From: Pezizomycotina sp. ARF18
Taxonomy: Eukaryota > Ascomycota
Reading direction: 5' to 3'
Assembly (NCBI GenBank): GCA_002224055.1
Contig: AZLU01000034.1
Span: forward strand, 227,136-266,277
Length of the DNA: 39,142 bases
Every line of letters starts with the position of its first letter. The stretch's first letter is position 1. Below, in pieces: positions 10,700 to 19,745 of the stretch. Position numbers and translations under genes: made by a program. Under the pieces are notes generated by a model, which ran no database searches, was not told the DNA's origin, and saw only the letters and a list, made by a program, of their open reading frames with translations.

Positions 10700-11169
10700 A
10701 GTTTTGCGGGGCCGCCCAGGTCCTTAGTGTTCATCATCTGTCGCGCAACCGTATCGCCGGAATGGAATTGTCTCGGGTTACAGCTTTATATAACGATTCT
10801 TACATGTATTCCTTTCCTTTCATGATTTTTTTCTTTTATTCTACTTCCCTAAGCATTGCAGCGCAACTCCTCCGATACGTTTACAAACCAGCAGGCTCTC
10901 AACGTTGTATCTTCTCACACATTAAGACGTTCATGCCAGTGTGTATCTCATTCGAAAACCCTCCCGTTACCACCACAAGAAAACTAGCTAGCCCGGGGGT
11001 CCGTTCTTTGGATTTCAGCGATAATCTTTGTGTTCTCCCCTCAAAGAAGTTACTGTATTGTGTTATGTTCGCCGGCAAGTATTTAAAAAATATATATATA
11101 ATAACCACTGAAAAATTGGTGGCGATGCGATGATATCAAAATTCCCAATACAATTCAAAATTGGGGAGG
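10700..11169. other. Intergenic between F-box-like gene and tRNA gene
   Basis: 3' flank of the plus-strand F-box-like gene. The plus-strand frame at 10762-11133 is hydrophobic at first and then featureless. I consider it non-coding. The T run ending the minus-strand tRNA gene lies at 11170-11187. Confidence 0.5.
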
Positions 11170-11187
11170 AAAAAAAAAAAAAAAAAA
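11170..11187 (-). terminator. Pol III terminator of tRNA-Trp
   Basis: On the minus strand a run of 18 T starts six bases after the tRNA discriminator base. No run of four or more T occurs inside the 174-base gene, so this is the first Pol III stop signal. Confidence 0.85.
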
Positions 11188-11214
11188 CCATTGTGAGGAG
11201 TATGTGATTTGAAC

Positions 11215-11286
11215 CTGTAAAGTCATTATTAGTCTCTCTGTCGTGATAGTACTCGCTTATTGGACGGACGTTGTCTTTGAACTTAC
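11215..11286 (-). other. 72-nt spliceosomal-type insertion in the tRNA T stem
   Basis: Minus strand. It begins GTAAGT, has ACTAAT (fits RCTRAY) 16 bases before the last AG, and ends TTTACAG. Length 72 nt is typical for introns of filamentous fungi. Excision from 11286 to 11215 restores the T stem exactly. The ends can also pair with each other (TGTAAG with CTTTACA). A GTTCAAA copy sits near the start of the insertion and again just after it. What removes it, if anything, cannot be decided from the sequence. Confidence 0.75.
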
Positions 11287-11301
11287 ACATAGCCTTTCGA
11301 T

Positions 11302-11331
11302 GAAACACCATTTCCACTTTTGCAGCAGAAT
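11302..11331 (-). other. Canonical tRNA anticodon-loop intron, 30 nt
   Basis: Lies between positions 37 and 38, the standard site for the eukaryotic tRNA splicing endonuclease. It contains TGG twice, which can pair with the CCA anticodon, as expected for the precursor fold. Confidence 0.85.
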
Positions 11332-11670
11332 CTGGAGTCGAACGCGCTACCGTTGCGCCAACCCCCATTGCTTATGTGAGATTCCCAAGTTAAATTTCTT
11401 GATCATTAAGTGCACCGGCTTTGGACGCCTGCAACGAACCTTGGAAGTTTAAAAAGACCGGTCGTGCAGTTGATGATTCGTTTGTTTTGCTCACCTTCCA
11501 ACTTTGACACATCGTGAGCTTGTGAAAATGGTACGTATTCCATAGTGCTCTTGCTTCTAACTGTGATATATTTTCTTTTTGACCTGATTTGCATTTCACA
11601 AAGACGTTTCGTATACTTCCCCCCCCCCCCCCCCTAATGCCTGTTTTGAATGTGATTTTTTGATTAACCC

Positions 11671-11714
11671 CAGTGTGCCCACGGTGTGCTTCCAGTGTGC
11701 TCCCAGTGTACCGT
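11671..11714. repeat. 11-bp tandem repeat, four imperfect copies
   Basis: Four successive 11-base units share the core [CG]GTGTGC (CAGTGTGCCCA, CGGTGTGCTTC, CAGTGTGCTCC, CAGTGTACCGT). The units differ by one to three bases. Confidence 0.75.
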
Positions 11715-11761
11715 TTCTATTTCGGCCGGTTTATCGCGAATTTAGACGATATCGCGAAACG

Positions 11762-11787
11762 AAAAAAAAAAAAAAAAAAAAAAAAAA
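11762..11787. repeat. A homopolymer, 26 bases
   Basis: Uninterrupted A run; the true length is uncertain because of assembly errors in homopolymers. It is a poly-T on the minus strand, about 100 bases downstream of the AT-hook gene stop. Confidence 0.9.
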
Positions 11788-11888
11788 TTTACTTAAGTAA
11801 GCCCAATGATCCTTCTCCCTTTGATTCTCCCGTAAGTGTGAATTGTTTCCAGATCCAGCTTTCTTCCCTTCCATCCTTAATATAGGCT

Positions 11889-12941
11889 TTAACGCTTCGG
11901 CGGCCTTCCCCTGCCTCTCCTCGGCTCGACAGGGACGAGTTCCCCCTTCTTTCCATCTTTCCCTTGCTCCATCACTTCACTGACGGGCTTTTTCGCCTTC
12001 TTGTCTCCTTTACCGCCCTGCTCCCTCCGGCAATCTTTGCGACCGCACTTTCCTTAGCATCCTCAGTCCCCTCCGCGTCATTTCTGTTCTTCTTCGTAAT
12101 GCCACCATAGAACGCACTGGGAATGACCGCGAGCGTGGATTCGAATTCGAACTTTTCCAGTTGCATATTCTTAGGCTTACCGCGCTTCTCGAGCTCGCCG
12201 TCGGAGCGGATGATGGCGTGCGTCAAGCCCGCTTCGTCGCCTTCGTCTTGGGAGAAGGATTCGAATTCGAACTTTTTGGGCGGTGCGCGTTTGGGTTTAA
12301 CCTTTCCTTTCTTATCCTCCGCGGAGGAGGAAGAAGAGGAGGGGACGGTGCGGTACCGCGCTTCGGTTTCTTCGTAGCGACGCCGGTGCGTTTCGGTTTG
12401 GCGGTTCTTTTCGTCTTCCGAGGAGGACGTAGCGGTGCTGCTGATGACGGTTTTGCTTTTCTTCGCCTTGTTGACCGGAGCCTGCGCTTCCTTCTTCTTT
12501 CCCTTTCCCCCTTCGATTTCAGGCTCTTCAGTTTCGGTTTCCGACCTGACAGCAACCATCCCCTTTCCTTTCGCCTTCCCTTTCTCTCCACTCCCCATCT
12601 CTCCCCCCTCATCATGATCATCATCACTGTAAACATCAAATCTTCCTCCACAAGCTCCTCCCATCCCCTTCCTCTTTCTCACAGCAGCGACGGCCGGCCT
12701 CCTCGTCCTGCTGCGGCCCCTCCTCTCGTCTTTCCCTTTCTCTTCCTCCTTCTCGCTGTCGGTTTCGTCCGTACTGGAGACCCTCCTCCCTCCGTCTTTG
12801 CCGTTGCCTTTGTTCTTGTTCTTGAGGGTGGTAGAGGAGGGAACGGAGACGGTTTCGACTTTCTTCTCGTTGGGTCGCGGAGGCGCAGGAGGCCTTTGAG
12901 CTCGCGGCGGCCGATCGGTTTGGACGCTTTCTTCGGAGCAT
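11889..12941 (-). CDS. Charged, disordered AT-hook protein
   Basis: About 350 residues. I choose the ATG at 12941 (MLRRKRPNRSAAASSKA) because the longer frame further upstream is made of microsatellite codons (Tyr/Ile from a TA run). One frameshift near 12880 then joins the main frame. The body is highly charged and Ser-rich (SSTDETDSEKEEEKGKDERR, SRTRRPAVAAVRKRKG, VYSDDDHDEGGEMGSGEKG). The motif KFEFES occurs twice, about 40 residues apart (PPKKFEFESFSQDEGDE and LEKFEFESTLAVIP). The main frame stops at 11972. Adding one G to the G run at 12023-12025 extends it to a true C terminus, PVEPRRGRGRPPKR, with a classic AT-hook (RGRGRPPKR) ending at 11889. AT-hooks bind the minor groove of AT-rich DNA, so a chromatin role is likely. 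No catalytic domain is visible. Confidence 0.75.
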
Positions 12942-13091
12942 TGGTGCGGTGCGGTGAGAGGTATTGGAGATTGTGAAGCTGGTGAAGGGGGGTTCGTTGA
13001 TTGCTGTTTGACAAGGGATTGATGGTGGATTATTTCGTAGGGAGCGGAAAGGGGCGTCTGATGGGGGGCGAATCCTTCCTTTAAATATATT

Positions 13092-13120
13092 GATATAATA
13101 TATATATATATATATATATA
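13092..13120. repeat. (TA)n microsatellite
   Basis: TA dinucleotide run. It lies upstream of the likely AT-hook gene start and produces a misleading Tyr/Ile repeat in the longer open frame. Confidence 0.9.
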
Positions 13121-13186
13121 GTAGTAATAGAAGTAGTTGGAAGGCGGCGGAAGGGGGGCAAAATTGTTTGTATGGGTCGACGAAGC

Positions 13187-13253
13187 AAATAAATAAATAA
13201 ATACTACGAAAAAGCGGTACAAGGCTCAAAAAATAAATAAAATAAATAAATAA
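13187..13253. repeat. Two (AAAT)n runs
   Basis: Two short AAAT runs separated by about 24 bases of unique sequence. Confidence 0.85.
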
Positions 13254-13723
13254 ACAAAACATGCCCCACCGCATTGGTACTAGACGTTGATATCACGATG
13301 ATTCTAGAAACGTCTGCAGTTAATGAAGTATGCAAGAACCTCAAGCTGTTCTCATGGTACCGCAGCGAAGTCATGGTGAACAAAGACCATTCCCGTGGGT
13401 GGGGGTTTTTTTCTTTCTTCGTTTCGTTTCTTTCCATCATTCTTCATTGAAAATCACCTATTGTGAGTGTTTCACGATCATTCGAGCAAGCTGAAGCCAT
13501 CCCGTCTAATATGCTCTCTTTCTCAGTCGGTTTTATACGAACAGCAAGTAATGTTGTCACGTAAAATGAGCGTAGAACATAGTATATTCCGTAATTTTCG
13601 GTTTTAAATAGAACACATAAAGTTCTTTCATACAGTTCTATCGCAATTAATACAAACAAAAGTGGGGAAAGTACATGAAATCCATGATAGACACTGCTTC
13701 GGCGTAATCTATAACACCACTTA

Positions 13724-14158
13724 TTACTCTTTCTTATCCTCCGCGGCAGTCGCTGGAGCAGCTTTGCAAGCGTCGTTCTTCCACGAATTCTTGCTGCAAC
13801 CCGCGGTGCACTCCTCCTCCCACTCCAGCGCGAATTCGAACTTATCCGCTTTATAGACGCAGGTGTATAAGCTGTTCTCGACGTCGACGTCGTAGTTTTG
13901 CATCCGGGCTTTGTCATTTGGATGATGAGACCGTGGGCGACGGCGGAGGCGGAGTCGGAGAGTTGGCCGGCGTCGGATACTATGATCTGGGTTAACAAAA
14001 CGAGAATTCCGTATAGAAGAGCTCATGGTGAGAACAAAACGAGTAGGAGCTACGTACGGGAATTAAAAACAGTAGTCGTATCTACTATGCATTTGAACAG
14101 AGGACGGCAGAGGCGGTTGATGCGGAGACGGCGGCGAGGAGAAGGCTGGAGAAATCAT
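13724..14158 (-). CDS. Small secreted cysteine-containing protein
   Basis: The ATG at 14158 gives a strong signal peptide once one T is added to the T run at 14152-14154: MIFSSLLLAAVSASTASA. The mature part follows in a second exon: SDAGQLSDSASAVAHGL, a one-base shift near 13905, then MQNYDVDVENSLYTCVYKAD, FEFALEWEEECTAGCSKN and a C terminus rich in Ala, Lys and Glu, stopping at 13724. It has four cysteines (TCVY, EEC, AGC, DAC), enough for two disulfides. An intron probably separates the signal-peptide exon from the rest (GTAGAT donor near 14083, acceptor AACCCAG near 13988), but the phase does not close without another indel. An alternative start at 14026 also gives a hydrophobic leader (ALLYGILVLLTQIIVSDAG). 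I do not recognise the family. Small size, signal peptide and even Cys count fit a fungal secreted effector-like protein, which is inference. Confidence 0.6.
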
Positions 14159-15780
14159 GATTGGTAGCGTTTGTGTAAGAGACTTAGTTGGTGCCGTTGT
14201 CAGAGGATGATACGAAGCAGTGGATGTCGGACGAGGTCTAGCTTTGCAAGATTATGCCGGGTGATCGTGAGGGAATCACCATCGACTGACTGCCTTGAGC
14301 TCGATACTTATACTTCTTAATTCGCAGAGATCATCGATTTTATAAATACATATACTATGTATATTGATTTGGTGGCCTCCGGAGGGGATTCTCTGGAGCG
14401 GTTGACATCAACACGGCTCCCTCGCGGCAGGTAACTGGAAGCTTGCATATTGGGAAAGCCTCATGAAACAAAGCAAGCTTCCGTATCTCGTCTGCTACGC
14501 CAATGCATGAGGCGAAAACAGGATTTCGTTTCTAGAATTTCGGTAATTTTGCTTTCTTCCAGAATTTTTTCAGAAGTTATGCATATGCTCTATCAACCGG
14601 CACCTGTCCCGAACGTCAATGCAACGAACGTTCAAGTTGAGCGATCATGATCTTCCTTTCGTGTTTCCCCTTTCGCAGACTATGCGGAGAGACCGCCTCC
14701 AATTAAAAACCATGAAATTGGCCTTATGTGGATGAGAGTAGCTAATTAAATGGCACATGGCATTCTGAGATGGCCTTATCATCGCACGCGTTAACAGACC
14801 CACATTTCAAGTCAAATTTCAACTAAAATATGAGAGCTACTGTGCCATGCGTCCTCCTTCTTTCGAGTTGTCACGATTTCGAAGCGGCGATAGGATGAGG
14901 CGCGGAAAATACGGTACCTCCCTCACTTTTGTCACACCTGTTGAAAATCCCTGTACTAGACATGCAGGGCGAGCTCTATACGTAAATTTACAAGCGTGAA
15001 AATGGCGCTTAATAATGACATGCTATTATTTTACTCCGCCCGGGTGCCGGGCATACTTGTGCTGAGATCACTCTGAAGTTAACTTTAGAACGACGAAAAG
15101 TAATTTCTTCGTTTCAGGGCTCAATGTATGGGCTAGAGGCCGGCCAATCAAGACATCAGCCGGCCTATCAAACAAGAGTACTTCAAGAACTGCCTAACCA
15201 TTCGGCCTCATTGACGCTCACGGTGAAGGAAAAGACCACCCTTGGCTATGTAAGTTATGAACGCTTACTGGTGTTCTATGGTTCTGAGCCACTGAGCGTA
15301 GTCGGAATTATATCTCCATTTCACACCCTCACGTCTCGAAGATTAGCGACGACGATCGCGCGTACTAAACCCGGTTGGGATGGAAGTATATCAGGAACAA
15401 ATAATGCACGGATACTCTTCCTTGTTTAAGAGACGTGACCTGGCGCTTAGGTGATAATCTCCGATAGGGACTTCATCTCTAAAGTTGGAGGACGATTCCG
15501 GATCATAAGCTATTTCACCATAACGCGGATATCGAGAATCCGGGCCCCCAGTCCAATGTTTGACTTCAACTTGGCGTCATTAACAGCGCATCTACTACCG
15601 TTCCGAAGTCCTCTAGATAAGCAAAAACATGTGCTTCCACATCTATAAGAGACACCTCAATACGTCTCCGAAGCCATTTTCTCATCATCATCAGAATCTT
15701 CACAGATTTCTGGAATTTACCACATTTCACGAATTATTATTTGCAACTCCTCAGTATCTGTTTCTCGTTCTAGAGAATAA
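14159..15780. other. Intergenic, 1.6 kb, no supported gene
   Basis: Upstream DNA of the secreted-protein gene on the left and of CON-10 on the right. The 150 bases before 15780 are CT- and AT-rich and look like the CON-10 5' leader. Plus-strand frames at 14450-14650 and 15124-15429 have no recognisable features. Confidence 0.5.
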
Positions 15781-15781
15781 C

Positions 15782-16163
15782 ATGTATGGACTCCCCTTGA
15801 CCTCATTCCATTGACAGGAAACTCAATTTCTAATACCTTTTAAACAGAAAAAGTGTCTTCTAAGGGCAACGATAACCCGGGAAACTTCGCCAACAGGCCG
15901 AAGGAGGAAGTGCAGGAAATCGCCAGTAAAGGGGGGCAGGCCAGCCATAGTGGCGGCTTCGCCAGTATGGACCCAGACAAGCAGGTATGTGCTACATAAA
16001 AGTATCCAAGGACTTGCTTACAGGTGTTAGTATTAAGTATCATCACTTAGCGTGAATTTCGTCCCAGGGCGGCCACGCCTCAAGTGGGTCCTTTGAGAAA
16101 GGCAGCGAGAGGGCTAAAGAGGCCGGGAGGAAAGGTGGATCTTCAACCGGAAATTCGGAATAA
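15782..16163 (+). CDS. con-10: Conidiation-specific CON-10 type stress protein
   Basis: A small hydrophilic protein of the KGG-repeat (CON-10/GsiB) family, known in Neurospora as conidiation- and stress-induced. Exon 2 (15848-15984) encodes NDNPGNFANRPKEEVQEIAS, KGGQASHSGGFASMDPDKQ. Intron 2 (15985-16050) has a GTATGT donor and an acceptor ending ACTTAG. Exon 3 encodes REISSQGGHASSGSFEKGSE and RAKEAGRKGGSSTGNSE, stopping at 16163. The join into exon 3 needs one extra A in the A run at 16055-16056. The start codon appears to sit at the very end of exon 1 (15782-15784), next to a GTATGG donor. The first intron ends AAACAG at 15847 with a CTAAT branch. One G and one A must be restored to keep phase. 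The rest of exon 1 would be the 5' UTR. About 85 residues, the usual family size. Confidence 0.85.
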
Positions 16164-17471
16164 AAGAGGGGAAGTCAATCATCAGGTTCCCGCGCTCCTG
16201 TCTGGGGAAATGATTGTGTCAACGGGCAATATACCAGCGATAATGAAATTCGTCTTGCTTGAAGTTGCTATTACGTCAAGTTATGAACTCAATGAGCCAT
16301 CCCCCGTGTTGTATCACTCCTCATTCCAAGCTCTCTTTGACACTCGTTAAGCCCGCAGGCTTACTTTATCTTTGTTTGTGGTAGCAAGTACAGTCTCCTT
16401 AAAAGTCACCAGGAAGAAAAAATCGATGCCCAACCACTTTCTGACTCGCATTGGTTTATCATTCGTGTGATGGATAGCTCTGAATATATATATATATAAA
16501 AAAAAAACCACGGCGAACTAGATGATCATCTACCAGTAACCAAAAGCATGTTATATTGTAAGATAGAGGCATGAAGTCTTGTTATTTTTCCTTCTCAAAA
16601 TGCATCGCGGAATGATTCATTTTACCGCAATTCTGATTTCTAATTTTCTTTCAGGACTTTCCACTCTTTCACAAGTTTAGCAGCACCAGAATACCCATTC
16701 AGCTCAAGCTTTTGAGAGTGAAGATCGACTCCTTCAAGACAGAAGGCTAGGGACATTTAGGGCCTAAACGCTTTTGGGATTAGAGTTTGATCAAGGGCCG
16801 CAAGCTAGCCCGGCGCCGCGGCTCCACTTTGAAGGCGTACATGAGACCTGTTATGAACGTCCAGTCGTATAGGAGCACTTACCATTTTCCCCCGGAGATT
16901 ACGGAAAGGCCCCTTCGGGCCTTCGGGGGCTTTTCTGTGGATATTGGCGCGGTATAATGTCGCAAGTCTCCCGGCGAGAACCCGAAATCGTATGATCGTG
17001 ACGGCAAACAAGTGTCAAATCTCTTTGAGCTGCAGGCCATGAAACATTAGCCTTGACCTTTTATGATCTAAAGTTGCGCTATCCCCAAGCTCATCAGAAC
17101 GCATATCCATATAAATGGAAACCCAATGGAGCACGACGCTCCACCAAACATCGTAATTTCCCTCCAGAGTTTTTGCGAGGTTGTATTACCCTAACCCCCG
17201 AAAACCGTCCCGGATGAGGCTGATAATAGCGTGGGCAGTCGGAGCTTCTCTCCGAAGTCCATGGCACCGGCATTAATACGTCATAACAAAACCAACGGAA
17301 ATACAGGATCCGTAGAACGCACGTGTGCCTATCAAGGTTATTAATTCGCAGACGAAATAATCGTATCGTCGAAGTTAGCCAGCTAGAGTATCGTCTCGCA
17401 AAAATCCCTCACTGCAGCATTTCCCGTCGCACAGTTATTTTCCAGGAGACTTCTGTTTTACAACATACAGT
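16164..17471. other. Intergenic, 1.3 kb
   Basis: 3' flank of CON-10 and upstream region of the MFS gene. It contains a short AT run (16486-16497) and a strong GC-rich hairpin at 16904-16935. No gene is supported. Confidence 0.5.
16904..16935. other. GC-rich inverted repeat / hairpin
   Basis: GAAAGGCCCC (16904-16913) can pair with GGGGCTTTTC (16926-16935) over 10 positions with one wobble, around a 12-base loop. Its role is unknown. Confidence 0.5.
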
Positions 17472-19087
17472 ATGTGGTCCCTCGTCCAGTACCGACGAAT
17501 CGGTCGAGAAGTACAGTCCCGCGTGGAACGTGAACGTGCAGATGGCGGAAATATTGAGGACTGTTACCCCGTATCTCACGAGGGAGACTCCGAAAAAGAC
17601 GTCAAGGGTAGCCGTTTGTTCGTGCAGTCGGCGGGAGACGACGAACCCCTCGATCCGAAGAACTGGCCGTTGCTCTCCAGATGCAAGAACATCGCCATAT
17701 TATCCTCCTAATATTCGTTCAAGGGTGGGCAGGCGCGGCAGAGTCTATGGCGAACTCGAAAGCGAGCGAAGAGTTTCACGTTAGCAAAGTAGCCGAAAGC
17801 CTATCAACTGCGATGTACCTTTTCGGCATCGGCTCGGGTTCGTTCTTCGCGGCCCTTTATCCGAATCGCTTGGTCGGAATCCCGTTTATCTCGGCGCAAC
17901 GTTTTTGTACCTCTTCTTCGTGCTTGGCTCCGCGATGACACCTACTTTCGGGGGCAGGTTGTTTGCCGGTACTTTACCGGCGTATTCTCCAGCGCCACGT
18001 TAAGCATCAACGGCTCCAGCGTTCGAGACCAGTTCCGTCCCGTAAAGCGAGCATTCGTATTTCCAGTATCGCGTGGGCAAACGTTGCATCCCGGTTATCG
18101 CTCCAATAGCGGGTGTTGGATCGTCTCAAACACGAATTGGGCTGGCGATGGACAGAATGGGTAACCCTAATCATTTCCGGCTTCGCCTTCATCGTTGCAT
18201 TGCTCTTCCTACCAGAAACCTATCTCCCGGTCCTGCTCGACTGGCGTGCCGCTCACCTGCGCCGTGTTACCGGCGATAAACGCTTCGTATCCTCTCATTC
18301 AGAAGAGTCCTCCTTCATGGGACGAATCAAACGTGCTTTACCTCTCCCCGCCAAATTTTTCTTGAAAGAACTGTTATCACAGTATTGGGTAGTTACCTCA
18401 TCCTTCTTTACGTCCTTCTCTTCTCCTTCCTCTCAGGCTTTGATTACATCTTCAAAGAAACGTACAAGCTTCCGGTAAATCTTGTTGGCTCTTGCTTCGG
18501 CGCTATAGCCGCTGGAGCAACGGCATTCGCATTACTAGCGCCGGGCTTCTACAGCTGGGCGCGTCACCGCACCGAACACGTCCGCGGAGCCCGCGTCGAA
18601 CCTGAATTCCGCTTATGGCCCGGCATCGTCGCAGGCCCGCTTTTACCAGTAGCGTTGTTTTGGCTCGGGTGGACGGACTATCCTTCCGTCTCGAAATGGT
18701 CACCCTGGGCGCTTGCTTCCTTTTCGGAATCGTGTTGATTGCGATGTACATATCGAGCTATGAGTACATCATAGATAGCTATGGTGATCATGCGGGTAAG
18801 TCCTACCAACCTACGTCTGTTTCGTTACATCGGTGCGTGGGCGCTAGCTGACTTTTCTCAATAGCTATGGGTTTAACCAGTATAACCATCCTCCGGTACC
18901 TCGTGGCGGCGGCATGGTCATGGGAGCGCGTCCGATGTATTCGGATATCGGCGTGCACTGGACGATGACGCTGTTGGGATGTCTGGCGGTCATCCTCTCA
19001 CCAGCGCCCTTTATTTTCTGGTACTTTGGCCATAAACTGAGAAGAAAGAGTCAATATGCGAAGAATCCAGGAGAGAAGGAGTATTGA
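17472..19087 (+). CDS. MFS transporter, DHA1-like drug/polyamine family
   Basis: About 510 residues with the layout of fungal 12-TM DHA1 antiporters. The N-terminal cytosolic segment carries the typical pre-TM1 motif EPLDPKNWPLLSRCKN. Transmembrane segments follow: NIAILSSLIFVQGWAGAAES, SLSTAMYLFGIGSGSFFAAL, VYLGATFLYLFFVLGSAMTP (after the family's G-R-R/P-V-Y position), FTGVFSSATLSINGSSVRD, VTLIISGFAFIVALLFLPE followed by TYLPVLLDWRA, LILLYVLLFSFLSGFDYIF, CFGAIAAGATAFALLAPGF, and a final MTLLGCLAVILSPAPFIFW. An intron at 18796-18864 (GTAAGT donor, CTGAC branch, AATAG acceptor) precedes the last two segments, and the stop is at 19087. At least six indels interrupt the frame (for example near 17885, 17975, 18060, 18370, 18690 and 18910), but all membrane segments survive. 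The substrate cannot be inferred. The exact N terminus is uncertain: two frames are open between 17323 and 17470. Confidence 0.85.
18796..18864 (+). other. Spliceosomal intron in the MFS gene
   Basis: 69 nt, GTAAGT donor, GCTGAC branch about 13 bases before the AATAG acceptor. It splits the C-terminal membrane domain. Confidence 0.8.
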
Positions 19088-19457
19088 TATCCAGTCCATC
19101 ATGTAGATACCCGACAGCCTTTAGTAGTCCTTCCCGTCATTTGAGCGCAATAAACATAGAAAACCACTTTCAAGCACAAGCGCAATCCTATTTCCTAGTA
19201 ATCTCGCGGCTTACTAGTATCAAATATATGAGATACACCACTTACCGTAAATATATATCTTTGCATGTTAGGCAGGTAGAAATGTAGCAACGTTTCGCAT
19301 TAGGACGGTGGCAAAATACACCATCATTTAACATCTCCAGAGAAACGTGGAGCCCCACTGGTTCCTCGCCCGATCCCAAGTAAGTGAGACATTTATAGTG
19401 CACTCGAGCCATCATATCCTCGTCGGGGCCATTCCGTGGGGTATAAATACTGCATGC
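19088..19457. other. Intergenic, with TATA-like site
   Basis: 3' flank of the MFS gene. GTATAAATAC at 19440-19449 is TATA-like but lies only about ten bases before the candidate ATG of the next frame, too close for a classical arrangement. Confidence 0.4.
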
Positions 19458-19745
19458 ATGTCTTCTGCATGCAACCGTGTATCCACGATACCGGAATATA
19501 ACGACTCCTCGACAACAACTGCCTTTATATCATCCAGTCCATCTCCCACTTGCGACATTGCCATCGGCCACTGCCATCAAGGAAAGCGTTTGCACTTTAT
19601 CGTGCGGGAGCACGGTTTTATAGCTAGAGCTAGATTCGGTTTATCTTCGTTGTTCTATCCGTGAGTATCATCGTTCGATGAAATGTATCAGCAAGATTAA
19701 CAATGCTAATAATGAAATCGCCTTAGTAACGAGTCCGAGCTTTGA
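19458..19745 (+). CDS. Candidate two-exon small protein
   Basis: The ATG at 19458 opens MSSACNRVSTIPEYNDSS and runs 67 codons to a GTGAGT donor at 19661. The intron (66 nt) contains GCTAAT and ends GCCTTAG at 19726. Exon 2 adds NESEL and stops at a TGA at 19745. The same frame stays open after that TGA for another 60 codons (VPTGYTTIYDVSNQ, then a possible membrane segment WPLVTQLVIVMSLLYLTG) to about 19940. Splice signals and phase agree, which is why I list it, but no family is recognisable and a chance alignment of signals is possible. Confidence 0.3.

Larger units (their letters stand above)
11194..11367 (-). tRNA. tRNA-Trp (CCA) with two intervening sequences
   Basis: Read on the minus strand. 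Acceptor 5' strand 11367-11361, linker TG, D arm 11358-11344 (GCGC, AACGGTA, GCGC), base 26 at 11343, anticodon stem 5' strand 11342-11338, anticodon CCA at 11335-11333, canonical intron after position 37, stem 3' strand 11300-11296 (TTCGA pairs perfectly with TCGAA), variable loop 11295-11291, T stem start 11290. A second insertion (11286-11215) then interrupts the T stem before TTCAAAT and CACAT, the acceptor 3' strand 11201-11195 and discriminator A at 11194. With the insertion removed the T arm is ATGTG, TTCAAAT, CACAT. The only misfit is position 1 against 72. It pairs if the G run at 11366-11362 is one base short in the assembly, the same error type seen elsewhere. The A box and the B box (GGTTCAAATC) are intact. 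Confidence 0.9.
11368..11888. other. Intergenic with homopolymers and a short tandem repeat
   Basis: tRNA 5' flank on the right side of the tRNA gene and 3' flank of the AT-hook gene. It holds a 16-base C run (11619-11634), an 11-bp tandem repeat (11671-11714) and a 26-base A run (11762-11787). No gene is supported. Confidence 0.6.
12942..13723. other. Intergenic with TA and AAAT microsatellites
   Basis: Upstream region of the AT-hook gene: CT-rich DNA on the minus strand, then (TA)n at 13092-13120 and (AAAT)n at 13187-13202 and 13226-13253. The rest, to the 3' end of the secreted-protein gene, shows no supportable frame. Confidence 0.6.
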
